Below, in pieces: positions 9,491 through 18,292 of a stretch of DNA of 64,000 nucleotides. Both the position numbers and the translations under genes were made by a program. A model generated the notes under the pieces. The model saw only the letters and a list, made by a program, of their open reading frames with translations, ran no database searches and was not told where the DNA came from. How positions within the stretch are numbered: the stretch's first letter is position 1; each line of letters begins with the position of its first letter. The DNA comes from Gardnerella vaginalis (GTDB lineage Bacteria; Actinomycetota; Actinomycetes; Actinomycetales; Bifidobacteriaceae), in NCBI RefSeq assembly GCF_040427915.1, contig NZ_JBETXJ010000002.1, positions 1,240,001-1,304,000 of the forward strand. The letters are read 5' to 3'.

Positions 9491-9535
9491 AAAGCGACTC
9501 GGCGGCGATTCTTGTTGCTGAGTCGTTTTATTTTG
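9491..9535 (+). terminator. Rho-independent terminator after efp
   Basis: CGACTC (9495-9500) pairs with GAGTCG (9520-9525), with AAAG on the left and TTTTATTTT on the right extending the stem and forming the U-tract. Confidence 0.85.
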
Positions 9536-9638
9536 CAATAGCTATTTTGTGCAATATTTGATATATATTGATGTAAGTTTAATTCTTGTAGACTTTAAGG
9601 ATCTATAAGATTATGTAGTTTGATAGAAAGACGATACT

Positions 9639-10169
9639 ATGGCACGCTCCACCGCTCGCAAAAGGGCTTTGAATACGCTGTATGAGGCAGATGAAAAGAA
9701 TCAAAATATTCTTTCTTTGCTTGAAGAACGTTTGAAGGAGCCAGGTGCGCAAACTCCTCTTCCAGATTATGCTGTTGATATTATTCGAGGAGTTGGTGAG
9801 CGTAGAAATAGGATTGATAAGACGTTGAATCGTTATTCTACTGGCTGGAAAGTCGGAAGAATGGCGGTGATTGATCGTAATATTTTGCGAATAGCTGTAT
9901 GGGAGATTCTCTTAAACGACGAAGTGCCAGATAAGGTTGCTATCGATGAGGCTATTTCTCTTGCAAAAATGTATAGTGATGATGATGCTATTGCGTTTAT
10001 TCATGGCTTGTTAAGCGCGATTATGGCAGACAAAGAAGCTTGCTTAGCAAAGTTTAATGGTGAGGCATCTGCGGAAGATACTGCTGGAGAAGTTAATGAA
10101 ACTGAAGCAGCTGATTCTTCAGATGTTGAACAATCTTCTAATGAATCTAATGCTGATTCTGTTGAGTGA
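9639..10169 (+). CDS. nusB: Transcription antitermination protein NusB
   Basis: A 176-residue all-helical NusB, which binds BoxA RNA with NusE (S10) in rRNA antitermination. The N-terminal RSTARKRALNTLYEAD and the central IDRNILRIAVWEIL and PDKVAIDEAISLAKMYSDDDAIAFIHGLL blocks are diagnostic. The last 35 residues are an acidic Ser/Glu/Asn-rich tail beyond the folded domain, probably disordered. It lies between the efp terminator and its own terminator at 10186, so it is likely monocistronic. Confidence 0.93.
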   Translation: MARSTARKRALNTLYEADEKNQNILSLLEERLKEPGAQTPLPDYAVDIIRGVGERRNRIDKTLNRYSTGWKVGRMAVIDRNILRIAVWEILLNDEVPDKVAIDEAISLAKMYSDDDAIAFIHGLLSAIMADKEACLAKFNGEASAEDTAGEVNETEAADSSDVEQSSNESNADSVE

Positions 10170-10185
10170 ATTTAAAATTGCGTGT

Positions 10186-10224
10186 AATCCGTTTAGTGCA
10201 GTAGCATTAAGCGGATTTTTTTTT
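10186..10224 (+). terminator. Rho-independent terminator after nusB
   Basis: AATCCG (10186-10191) and following bases pair with the TTAAGCGGATT arm ending at 10217, and a run of T follows. It separates nusB from carA. Confidence 0.8.
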
Positions 10225-10260
10225 ATTATGAATTCGTAGTAATGAATTCGCAATAATAAT

Positions 10261-10290
10261 TTGCATTAAGAAATTGTTGATAGCTATTAT
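10261..10290 (+). promoter_or_regulatory. Candidate promoter for carAB
   Basis: TTGCAT (10261-10266) and TATTAT (10285-10290) are separated by 18 bases, followed by a GC-rich discriminator. The position, after the nusB terminator and 69 bases before carA, fits the promoter of the car operon. Confidence 0.45.
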
Positions 10291-10358
10291 CGGCGCGTCG
10301 CCGTCCGCCAATCTGAGTAAACTTGCCACGAATAACCTAAAGCCATAAGGGGGTTAAG

Positions 10359-11573
10359 GTGGGCTATAACGACACCTTCGCCGGATTCGGCACTGATGAT
10401 GCAGTATTAGTATTGGAAGACGGACAAGTTTACGTTGGTAAACCATTTGGCGCAAAAGGTTCTACGCGCGCTGAAATCGTGTTCTCTACAGGAATGACTG
10501 GTTACCAAGAAACGCTTACTGATCCAAGTTATGATCAACAAATAGTTGTTCAAACGTTCCCACACATAGGAAATACGGGAATTAACAATGAAGACCCAGA
10601 ATCTTCAAAAATATGGGTTGCAGGATACGTGGTAAAAGCTCCAAGCCCTATTGTTAGCAATTGGAGATCCACTGGTTCCTTGGAAGATGATTTAGAAAAA
10701 CAAGGAATAGTAGGAATCAGTGGTATTGATACGAGAATGCTGGTACGACATTTACGCTCAGTTGGCGTTATGCGTGCCGGCATTTTTTCTAATGAAGCAC
10801 TGATAGACAAAGCTACTGGAGCAATTCGTACAGTTGCGTCTTTTGTGAATGAGATTAAACAAACTCCTCAAATGCAAGGCTTGCGACTAACAGACGAAGT
10901 TAGTACACAAGAAGATTATACGATTGAGCCTTGTGGAGATTACGAAGGCAAGGAGCCTCTTTACACTGTTGTAGCTGTGGACTTTGGTATAAAAGCCATG
11001 ACTCCGCATCGTTTGGCACAGCGCGGATGCCGTGTACACGTTGTAAGCTCCTCAATAAGCTTTGAGTCACTTCAAGCGCTTAATGCAGATGGCGTGTTCT
11101 TCTCGAATGGACCAGGTGATCCTGCTCAAGCAAATCGAGAAGTGGAATTATTACGTAACGTGTTAGACGCAGGATACCCATTCTTTGGAATATGCTTTGG
11201 AAACCAACTTTTAGGTCGCGCGCTTGGGTTTGGAACGTACAAGCTTAAGTTTGGTCATCGTGGCATAAATCAGCCTGTAAAAGACGTGACTACTGGAAAA
11301 GTGGAAGTTACGGCTCATAATCACGGCTTTGCTGTAGACGCTCCTATTGGTGAGACTATCCAATCGCCTTATGAAAATGGACATTTTGGTCGCGTAATAG
11401 TGTCTCATGTGGATCTTAACGACAATGTTGTAGAAGGCTTACAATGCCTTGATATTCCAGCTTTTTCTGTGCAATATCACCCAGAAGCAGCCGCAGGACC
11501 TCATGATGCATCGTACTTGTTTAACCGCTTTGTAGAACTTATGCAAAATCACAAGAATAAGAGCGAAAAATAG
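10359..11573 (+). CDS. carA: Carbamoyl-phosphate synthase, small (glutaminase) subunit
   Basis: A 404-residue subunit that hydrolyses glutamine and channels ammonia to CarB. The start is GTG with AAGGGGG five bases upstream. The N-terminal half is the CarA-specific domain ([11 protein letters not shown], about 41-51). The C-terminal class I glutamine amidotransferase has the nucleophile in FFGICFGNQ (Cys279) and the HPE pair (His374, Glu376). carB follows after 29 bases, so the two are co-transcribed. Confidence 0.96.
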   Translation: MGYNDTFAGFGTDDAVLVLEDGQVYVGKPFGAKGSTRAEIVFSTGMTGYQETLTDPSYDQQIVVQTFPHIGNTGINNEDPESSKIWVAGYVVKAPSPIVSNWRSTGSLEDDLEKQGIVGISGIDTRMLVRHLRSVGVMRAGIFSNEALIDKATGAIRTVASFVNEIKQTPQMQGLRLTDEVSTQEDYTIEPCGDYEGKEPLYTVVAVDFGIKAMTPHRLAQRGCRVHVVSSSISFESLQALNADGVFFSNGPGDPAQANREVELLRNVLDAGYPFFGICFGNQLLGRALGFGTYKLKFGHRGINQPVKDVTTGKVEVTAHNHGFAVDAPIGETIQSPYENGHFGRVIVSHVDLNDNVVEGLQCLDIPAFSVQYHPEAAAGPHDASYLFNRFVELMQNHKNKSEK

Positions 11574-11602
11574 TAGGTATAAAGGGATAAAAGGAATTTA
11601 TA

Positions 11603-14600
11603 ATGCCAAAACGTGCTGATATTAAATCCGTAATGGTTATTGGTTCTGGTCCAATCGTAATTGGTCAGGCTGCAGAATTCGACTACTCTGGAACGCAAGC
11701 TTGCCGAGTACTTCACGAAGAAGGAATCCGCGTAATTCTTGTAAACTCTAATCCTGCTACTATTATGACGGACCCAGAGCTTGCAGACGCAACATATATT
11801 GAGCCGATAGACACGGCAATTTTGGAGCGCATTATTGCTAAAGAGAAGCCAGATGCGCTTCTTCCAACATTAGGTGGTCAAACTGCTCTTAATGCCGCAA
11901 TGGACTTGGGTCGTGCAGGAATCTTAGAAAAGTATAATGTAGAGCTTATTGGTGCATCTCTTGAGGCAATCGACCGCGGCGAAGACCGTGAGCTTTTCAA
12001 AAAAGTTGTCGAAAAAGCTGGAGCCGAAAGCGCAAAATCCTTCATTGCTCACTCAATTGAAGAAGTAGACAAAATTGTTGAAACACTAGGATACCCAGTT
12101 GTTGTGCGTCCAAGCTTCACAATGGGTGGCTTAGGCTCTGGAATTGCTCACAATCAAGAAGAATTACATCGCATTGCAGGAGCAGGTATTCACTATTCTC
12201 CAACAGACGAAGTGCTTATTGAAGAAGGCATTGAAGGCTGGAAGGAATTTGAGCTTGAGCTTATGCGAGATTCCAAAGACAACGTTGTTGTTGTGTGCCC
12301 AATTGAAAACGTTGATCCTGTGGGTGTTCACACTGGAGATTCGATTACAGTTGCTCCATGCTTTACGCTAACAGATCGCGAGTATCAAAAGATGCGCGAT
12401 ATTGGTATTGCAATTATTCGAGGCGTTGGCGTTGATACCGGCGGATGCAATATTCAGTTCGCAATCAACCCTCAAACTGGTCGCATTATCGTAATCGAAA
12501 TGAATCCGCGAGTTTCGCGTTCTTCTGCGCTCGCATCTAAAGCAACTGGTTTCCCGATTGCAAAAATCGCTACAAAACTTGCTCTCGGCTACACTTTGGA
12601 CGAAATTCAAAACGATATTACGCGTTCAACTCCTGCAAGCTTTGAGCCAACGATTGACTATGTTGTAACTAAGATTCCGCGCTTTGCTTTTGAAAAGTTC
12701 CCTGGAGCAGACACTACGCTTACTACTTCTATGAAGTCGGTCGGCGAAGCAATGGCTTTGGCTGGAAACTTCCAGGAATCTCTTGGCAAAGCAATGCGCT
12801 CAATCGACAAGCGTCACGCTTGCTTTAACTGGGACGGCGAGCGCCCAAGTAAAGAAGAAGTTAGTAAGCTTCTTGAAGAAATGCACACTCCAACCGAGCA
12901 CCGCTACTTGCAAATTCAGCGCGCGCTATGGGGTGGGGCTACACCTGAGCAGATTTTTGACGCAACAAAGATAGACCCATGGTTTGTTGAGCAGCTTTCG
13001 TTAATTAACAAAACAGCTTTAGAGGTTCGTGAAGCAGAAAATTTGACGCCAAAAGTGTTAAAGAATGCTAAGCTTGCTGGTCTTTCGGATGTTCAAATTG
13101 CGCATTTGCGTAATCTTGGCGATGAAGGCGAAAACATGGTTCGTGAGCTGCGTTGGGCGTATGGATTGCATCCTGTTTACAAAACGGTTGACACGTGTGC
13201 TGCCGAATTTGATGCTGTAACGCCTTATTACTATTCTTGCTACGCTGACGAAAGCGAGCTTAAGCCACGCGATCGCGAAGCTGTAATCATTCTTGGCTCT
13301 GGTCCAAATAGAATCGGCCAGGGTATTGAGTTTGACTACACTTGCGTTCATGCTGTTCAGGAATTGGGTAAGGATTACGACACAATCATGGTCAATTGCA
13401 ATCCTGAAACAGTTTCTACAGACTACGATATGTCGGATCGCCTTTACTTTGAGCCTCTTACTTTTGAAGATGTGCTCGAAATTTACCAAGCAGAAAAGAA
13501 GCTTGGTCCAGTAAAAGGCGTGATTGTGCAGCTTGGTGGTCAAACGCCACTTTCGCTTGCTGCGCGTCTTAAAGCTGCAGGAGTGCCAATTTTGGGAACT
13601 ACGCCTGAGGCTATTGATTTGGCAGAAAATCGTGAGCTTTTCGGTGAGGTTCTTCGCCAAGAAGGCATGAATGCTCCGCGCTACGGCACTGCATTAAGTC
13701 TTGAAGAGGCTAAGGATGCAGCTCACGCAATTGGCTACCCGGTTCTTGTGCGACCAAGCTACGTGCTTGGCGGTCGTGGCATGGAAATCGTGTACGATGA
13801 TGCTCAGCTTGCAAAATATGTGGATCGCGCTTTACAGGAAGCTCAAGCAGACACTGTTGTTTCTGGTCGTTTGCCTTCGCCGCTTTTGATTGATAAGTTC
13901 CTTCAGGACGCTATTGAGATTGATGTTGACGCACTTTACGACGGCAACGAGCTTTATATTGGTGGAATTATGGAGCATGTTGAGGAAGCTGGCGTTCACT
14001 CTGGTGATGCTGCTTGCACTCTTCCTCCAAGCACGCTTTCGGATGATCAAATTCGCCGTCTTAGGGAGGGCACGCTTTCGATTGCTCGCGGATGCTCAGT
14101 TCGTGGTCTTATTAATGTGCAATATGCTTTTATGGCAAACACTTTGTACGTAATTGAGGCGAATCCTCGAGCGTCTCGTACTGTTCCGTTTGCGTCTAAA
14201 GCTACGGGAGTTGCTCTTGCTAAAGCTGCTGCTCGAATTATGGCTGGCGAAACAATCGCACAGCAGCGAAAGCGCGGTCTTCTTCTTCCTAAGGGAGATG
14301 GTGGAGATATTCATCCAGGCCAGCAGGTTGCTATTAAAGCTTCCGTTTTGCCTTTCAAGCGTTTCCGCACGCCTGTTGGTCGCACAGTCGATATTTTGCT
14401 CGGACCAGAAATGCGCTCTACTGGAGAAGTTATGGGCTTCGACCGCGACTTCCCGCATGCTTTTGCTAAGAGCCAGCTTGCAGCGTACAAGGGCGGTTTG
14501 CCTACAAGTGGCAACGTGTTTGTGTCTGTAAGTGATGCAGATAAAAGGCAATTGCCGCTACTTGCAGTGCGCCTAGTAGAGCTTGGATTTACTATTTGGG

Positions 14601-14998
14601 CGACCGAAGGTACGGCTTCTGTTCTTCGACGCTACGGCATTGATTCTGTGATTGTTGATAAGCTTTCCAGCCAAGGCGACACGGCGAAGGATGTGCGAAA
14701 TGCTGAGCCTTCGCATGAAAGAATCGGCAAAAACGTGGTTGAGCTGATTGAGAATGGTAAGATTGATATGGTGTTGAACACGCCGAATTCAAGAGGGTCG
14801 CGTACGGATGGTTATGCTATTCGTGCAGCTGCTGTTGCAGCAGACCTTCCGCAATTCACTACAATTACGGAGTTTGCACCAGTTCTTATGGCTATAGAAG
14901 CTGTTAAGAACAACGATTACCAGGTGATGAGCATTCAGGAGCATGCCAAGCAACTGTTTGCAATCGAGAAGGCAGAAAACGAAGAAAGTCGGGCTTAA
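11603..14998 (+). CDS. carB: Carbamoyl-phosphate synthase, large subunit
   Basis: A 1131-residue subunit that makes carbamoyl phosphate for pyrimidines and arginine from bicarbonate, ammonia and two ATP. It has the expected internal duplication: ATP-grasp half one ([17 protein letters not shown] near residue 13, [12 protein letters not shown] near 170) and half two ([16 protein letters not shown] near 560, [11 protein letters not shown] near 716). A C-terminal MGS-like allosteric domain begins about residue 965. The length is slightly above the usual 1070-1110. The gap to the next gene is 3 bases, so the pyrF-like gene is translationally close-coupled. Confidence 0.97.
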   Translation: MPKRADIKSVMVIGSGPIVIGQAAEFDYSGTQACRVLHEEGIRVILVNSNPATIMTDPELADATYIEPIDTAILERIIAKEKPDALLPTLGGQTALNAAMDLGRAGILEKYNVELIGASLEAIDRGEDRELFKKVVEKAGAESAKSFIAHSIEEVDKIVETLGYPVVVRPSFTMGGLGSGIAHNQEELHRIAGAGIHYSPTDEVLIEEGIEGWKEFELELMRDSKDNVVVVCPIENVDPVGVHTGDSITVAPCFTLTDREYQKMRDIGIAIIRGVGVDTGGCNIQFAINPQTGRIIVIEMNPRVSRSSALASKATGFPIAKIATKLALGYTLDEIQNDITRSTPASFEPTIDYVVTKIPRFAFEKFPGADTTLTTSMKSVGEAMALAGNFQESLGKAMRSIDKRHACFNWDGERPSKEEVSKLLEEMHTPTEHRYLQIQRALWGGATPEQIFDATKIDPWFVEQLSLINKTALEVREAENLTPKVLKNAKLAGLSDVQIAHLRNLGDEGENMVRELRWAYGLHPVYKTVDTCAAEFDAVTPYYYSCYADESELKPRDREAVIILGSGPNRIGQGIEFDYTCVHAVQELGKDYDTIMVNCNPETVSTDYDMSDRLYFEPLTFEDVLEIYQAEKKLGPVKGVIVQLGGQTPLSLAARLKAAGVPILGTTPEAIDLAENRELFGEVLRQEGMNAPRYGTALSLEEAKDAAHAIGYPVLVRPSYVLGGRGMEIVYDDAQLAKYVDRALQEAQADTVVSGRLPSPLLIDKFLQDAIEIDVDALYDGNELYIGGIMEHVEEAGVHSGDAACTLPPSTLSDDQIRRLREGTLSIARGCSVRGLINVQYAFMANTLYVIEANPRASRTVPFASKATGVALAKAAARIMAGETIAQQRKRGLLLPKGDGGDIHPGQQVAIKASVLPFKRFRTPVGRTVDILLGPEMRSTGEVMGFDRDFPHAFAKSQLAAYKGGLPTSGNVFVSVSDADKRQLPLLAVRLVELGFTIWATEGTASVLRRYGIDSVIVDKLSSQGDTAKDVRNAEPSHERIGKNVVELIENGKIDMVLNTPNSRGSRTDGYAIRAAAVAADLPQFTTITEFAPVLMAIEAVKNNDYQVMSIQEHAKQLFAIEKAENEESRA

Positions 14999-15001
14999 TA
15001 C

Positions 15002-15901
15002 ATGACCGAAAGCATACGAGAGCAGGAATTGCAGGCGCAAAGATCCGATTTTGGATTGCGTCTAAAAAACGCTATGGCAAAATACGGTCCATTATGCGTT
15101 GGTATAGATCCGCACCGCAAGATGCTGCTTAATTGGGGATACAAGATGGATGCTCAAGGAGCAGAATTGTTCTCCATGCGTATGCTTCAGGCCATGAACG
15201 GCAGAGCTGCTGCCGTAAAATTCCAGTCGAGCATGTTCGAGCGCTACGGGTCTAAGGGGTTCGCAGCGCTCGAACGAGTGCTGTATGCTGCAAGGCAAAT
15301 GGACGTAATTACTATTGTGGATTGCGGTCATGGTGGATTGTCTACGACAATCTCTGCGCTTGCCGACGCATACTTTAAGCCAGATGCGCCTCTTCTTACT
15401 GATGCTATTACGCTTCTTCCGTATTACGGAGCTAGGTCAATGGGTGGGTTGATTAATGAGGCTCTTAATAATGGCAAGGGAGTGTTCATTGCTTCGCTAA
15501 CGTCTAATCGCGAAGGCGCTAGCTTGCAAACTGCTATTCGCCAGACTGGTTCCTACCGCGGCACAACTGTTGCTCATGGTATTGCTCAAACTGCGCAAAT
15601 TTTTAACAACAATACAAAAGGCATGGGTTCTGTTGGCTTAATTGTTGGAGCTACTATTGGGGATTGGATGAATGGAGGTGGAATAGATTTAACGAGTTTT
15701 ACTGGTCCTATTCTTTCTCCAGGTTACGGCTGGCAGGGAGCGGAAGCTAACGATTTGAAAACGGTTTTTGCTGGTACGCATGGAAATGTTTTAGTAACAG
15801 TTTCTAGGTCTATTGCTTCTCATGGTCCAGATATTGGTGCATTATCTACTGCAACTGAACGAATAGCTTGGGATATTCGTCAAGCTTTAATGGATTCATG
15901 A
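15002..15901 (+). CDS. PyrF-like protein lacking the OMP decarboxylase catalytic residues
   Basis: A 299-residue protein co-linear with actinobacterial type 2 OMP decarboxylase: GPLCVGIDPH (29-38), FERYGSKGFAALERVL (79-94), PGYGWQGAEA near the end. It occupies the position of pyrF in the actinobacterial carA-carB-pyrF-gmk order. However, the catalytic motif D-x-K-R-G-D-I-G is replaced by DCGHGGLS (107-114), so the catalytic lysine and second aspartate are both glycine. KPQ is also changed to KFQ (73-75). The reading frame is intact and codon use ordinary, so it is not a decayed pseudogene. I infer a pseudoenzyme with a new or structural role, tolerated because pyrF at 3807 is intact. It starts 3 bases after carB. 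Confidence 0.85.
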   Translation: MTESIREQELQAQRSDFGLRLKNAMAKYGPLCVGIDPHRKMLLNWGYKMDAQGAELFSMRMLQAMNGRAAAVKFQSSMFERYGSKGFAALERVLYAARQMDVITIVDCGHGGLSTTISALADAYFKPDAPLLTDAITLLPYYGARSMGGLINEALNNGKGVFIASLTSNREGASLQTAIRQTGSYRGTTVAHGIAQTAQIFNNNTKGMGSVGLIVGATIGDWMNGGGIDLTSFTGPILSPGYGWQGAEANDLKTVFAGTHGNVLVTVSRSIASHGPDIGALSTATERIAWDIRQALMDS

Positions 15902-15923
15902 AAATTATTTAAGAGAGTCAAAT

Positions 15924-16541
15924 ATGGTTAGTTTAAACGATACACAGAGTATGCCAGTCGCTACTAAAAGGCGTTTGATTGTTCTTACTGGTCCTACTGC
16001 AGCTGGTAAGGGCACTGTTGAGGGAGTATTGCGCGAAAAACATCCTAATATTTGGCTTTCTGTTTCTGCTACTACTCGCAAGCCTCGTTATGATGAGTTT
16101 AATGGAATTCATTATTGGTTCATTGATGAAGAGGAGTTTGAGCGCAGGAAGAAGAACGGTGAGTTTCTGGAGACTGCTCTTGTTCATGGAATGGCACATT
16201 ATGGCACTTTAATTCAGCCTGTTTTAGATCATCTTGCTCAAAACGTTCCAACTCTTTTAGAAATTGATCTTCAGGGAGCTAGAAGAGTAAAGCAAGAGGC
16301 TTCTAGACTTGGCTTGGAAGTTGTGTACGTGTTTATTGCCCCTCCTAGCTTTGAAGAGCTTAAACGCCGACTTATTGGTAGAGGCACTGAAACTCCTGAG
16401 CAGCAGGCTAAGCGTTTGCAAACCGCTAAAGTAGAAATGGCTGCGTCTAGCGAGTTTGATTTTGTGATTGTTAATGATGATGCTCAGCGCGCTGCAGATG
16501 AACTTTGGAAGATAATAGCTAAAGAATACGATTTAGATTAA
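15924..16541 (+). CDS. gmk: Guanylate kinase
   Basis: A 205-residue GMP kinase. The P-loop is GPTAAGKGT (23-31), with SVSATTRKPR and GIHYWFIDEEEF forming the GMP-binding region and IDLQGARRVK the core strand. RLIGRGTETPE is the LID. The P-loop is the slightly unusual PTAAGKGT rather than PSGVGKGT. It lies 22 bases after the pyrF-like gene, in the usual actinobacterial neighbourhood with rpoZ downstream. Confidence 0.94.
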   Translation: MVSLNDTQSMPVATKRRLIVLTGPTAAGKGTVEGVLREKHPNIWLSVSATTRKPRYDEFNGIHYWFIDEEEFERRKKNGEFLETALVHGMAHYGTLIQPVLDHLAQNVPTLLEIDLQGARRVKQEASRLGLEVVYVFIAPPSFEELKRRLIGRGTETPEQQAKRLQTAKVEMAASSEFDFVIVNDDAQRAADELWKIIAKEYDLD

Positions 16542-16589
16542 TTTAGATTAATTTAAATGAGTAATTCCTAAATATCCTTGCGATAGCTT

Positions 16590-16615
16590 ACAATAGTCTA
16601 CTTGGAAACTATTGT
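16590..16615 (+). promoter_or_regulatory. 8-bp inverted repeat upstream of rpoZ
   Basis: ACAATAGT (16590-16597) and ACTATTGT (16608-16615) are perfect arms with a 10-base loop, 25 bases before the rpoZ start. It may be an operator or a leader hairpin; there is no T-run, so it is not a terminator. Confidence 0.4.
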
Positions 16616-16640
16616 GGCACCATAGAATATGGAGAACATT

Positions 16641-16925
16641 ATGGCATTGGGCACTAAGCCAACACCTACGGGACTTGCAAATCCGCCTATTGATGATTTG
16701 ATGCAGCATGCGGATTCCAAGTATGCGCTTGCCTTGTTTGCCGCAAAACGAGCACGGCAGATTAATTCTTATTTCACTCAGCTCAACGAAGGATTGTTGC
16801 AGAACGTCGGTCCTCTTGTTGATTATAGAAACCAAGAGAAGCCTCTTTCTATCGCATTCCGAGAAATTAATAAAGGTTTGCTGGTGGAGAATCTTGGTGA
16901 AGATGATATGAATGAGGGAAATTAA
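16641..16925 (+). CDS. rpoZ: DNA-directed RNA polymerase omega subunit
   Basis: A 94-residue omega subunit that assists assembly of the beta' subunit. The conserved core is [20 protein letters not shown] followed by AAKRARQIN, with [14 protein letters not shown] near the C-terminus. I choose ATG 16641 over the in-frame ATG at 16629 because GGAG at 16631-16634 gives a correctly spaced ribosome-binding site for it. It sits between gmk and metK as in other Actinobacteria, except that the usual coaBC (dfp) gene is absent here. Confidence 0.93.
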   Translation: MALGTKPTPTGLANPPIDDLMQHADSKYALALFAAKRARQINSYFTQLNEGLLQNVGPLVDYRNQEKPLSIAFREINKGLLVENLGEDDMNEGN

Positions 16926-17041
16926 GTTTTCTTTACATTTTTAATTGCAGCCGTATTATCCTATGCTTGTTGGTATTGGATATGCGGCTGTTATTGGTTT
17001 TAGCGCGTAAGTTTTAATTTTTTTTTAATTAAAGGGGAGTT

Positions 17042-18268
17042 ATGTCGGAAGCTAAACTTATTTCTGCAGAATCCGTTACAGAAGGTCATCCCGATAAGCT
17101 TTGTGATCAGATTGCAGATGCGATTCTAGATGATATGCTTCGTCAAGATTCTCATGCGCATGTTGCTGTTGAAGTTTGTGCATGCGTAGGACAATTTGTA
17201 GTCTTCGGGGAAGTTAGGGGAGAAGTGTACACCGACATACCAGGCATTGTTAGAAAAGTTGTACGTGAAGTAGGATACAACAGTTCAACTGTTGGCTTGG
17301 ATGCTGATTCATGTGGAGTAATGGTATCTTTAACAGAGCAAAGTGCAGAAATAAATCAAGGTGTTTCTAGGTTAAATCTTGAATCTGAAAGCTTAGCGTC
17401 TAAAGAAGATCGTTATAAAAGCCAAGGTGCAGGCGATCAAGGTGTTATGTTTGGATATGCTAGCGATGAGACAGACGCTTATATGCCCCTTCCAATATAT
17501 CTAGCTCATCAGCTTGCCCAGCGCTTATCCTACGTACGAAAAGCTGGAATTGTATCTAAACTTAGACCGGACGGTAAAACACAGGTTACAATCGAATATG
17601 ATGAATGTGGTAACCCTGTTCGTTTAGATACTGTTCTTATTTCAACACAGCATGACCCAGATGTGAGTCCTGATTGGCTTAGAAATCAGCTTGTCCAAAA
17701 TGTTGTAGAGCCTGTTCTTAACAAAGTGCTAGGGAAAAACGTAAATCATAATGATTACAGAATGCTTGTAAATCCAACTGGATCTTTTGTTTTGGGTGGT
17801 CCTGCAGCAGATTCTGGTTTAACAGGCAGGAAAATTATTGTAGACACTTATGGTGGAGCCGCTCATCATGGTGGTGGTGCTTTCTCTGGCAAAGACCCTA
17901 GTAAAGTGGATCGTTCTGCAGCATACGCTGCGCGTTGGGTTGCTAAGAATCTTGTCGCCGCAGGTTTAGCACATAAGGTAGAGGTACAAGTTGCATATGC
18001 GATTGGAATTGCAGAACCTGTTAGCGTAAATGTAGAAACTTTTGGAACCGAAGCAAATGGAATTACTCGTTCGGATATTTCTAAGATTGTTCGAAAAGTC
18101 TTTGATTTGCGCCCAGCAGCAATTATCGACGAGCTTGATTTGCTTCAACCAATCTACTCGAAGACTTCTGCTTATGGGCATTTTGGAAGAACAGATGTTG
18201 ATTTTCCTTGGGAAAGACTTAATCGTGTTGATCAGATTAAGAATGAGGTAAAATCTTTAAAAAATTGA
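17042..18268 (+). CDS. metK: S-adenosylmethionine synthase
   Basis: A 408-residue enzyme making SAM from ATP and methionine. [20 protein letters not shown] is at residues 10-29, [12 protein letters not shown] near 136 and the glycine-rich [19 protein letters not shown] near 277. The ribosome-binding site is AAAGGGGAG. The 116-base gap after rpoZ contains CAGCCG (16948-16953) and CGGCTG (16985-16990), a possible stem without a clear T-tract. No SAM riboswitch was recognised. Confidence 0.97.
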   Translation: MSEAKLISAESVTEGHPDKLCDQIADAILDDMLRQDSHAHVAVEVCACVGQFVVFGEVRGEVYTDIPGIVRKVVREVGYNSSTVGLDADSCGVMVSLTEQSAEINQGVSRLNLESESLASKEDRYKSQGAGDQGVMFGYASDETDAYMPLPIYLAHQLAQRLSYVRKAGIVSKLRPDGKTQVTIEYDECGNPVRLDTVLISTQHDPDVSPDWLRNQLVQNVVEPVLNKVLGKNVNHNDYRMLVNPTGSFVLGGPAADSGLTGRKIIVDTYGGAAHHGGGAFSGKDPSKVDRSAAYAARWVAKNLVAAGLAHKVEVQVAYAIGIAEPVSVNVETFGTEANGITRSDISKIVRKVFDLRPAAIIDELDLLQPIYSKTSAYGHFGRTDVDFPWERLNRVDQIKNEVKSLKN

Positions 18269-18292
18269 TTTAGGATTTAAAAGGATGTGCTA

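Noticed and set aside
13058-13660. A 200-codon antisense open frame within carB
   Set aside because: No recognisable protein; it lies wholly inside a conserved carB region and is explained by codon use.
16948-16990. CAGCCG / CGGCTG stem before metK as a SAM riboswitch
   Set aside because: One simple stem with a long loop and no conserved riboswitch core; at best a weak terminator.
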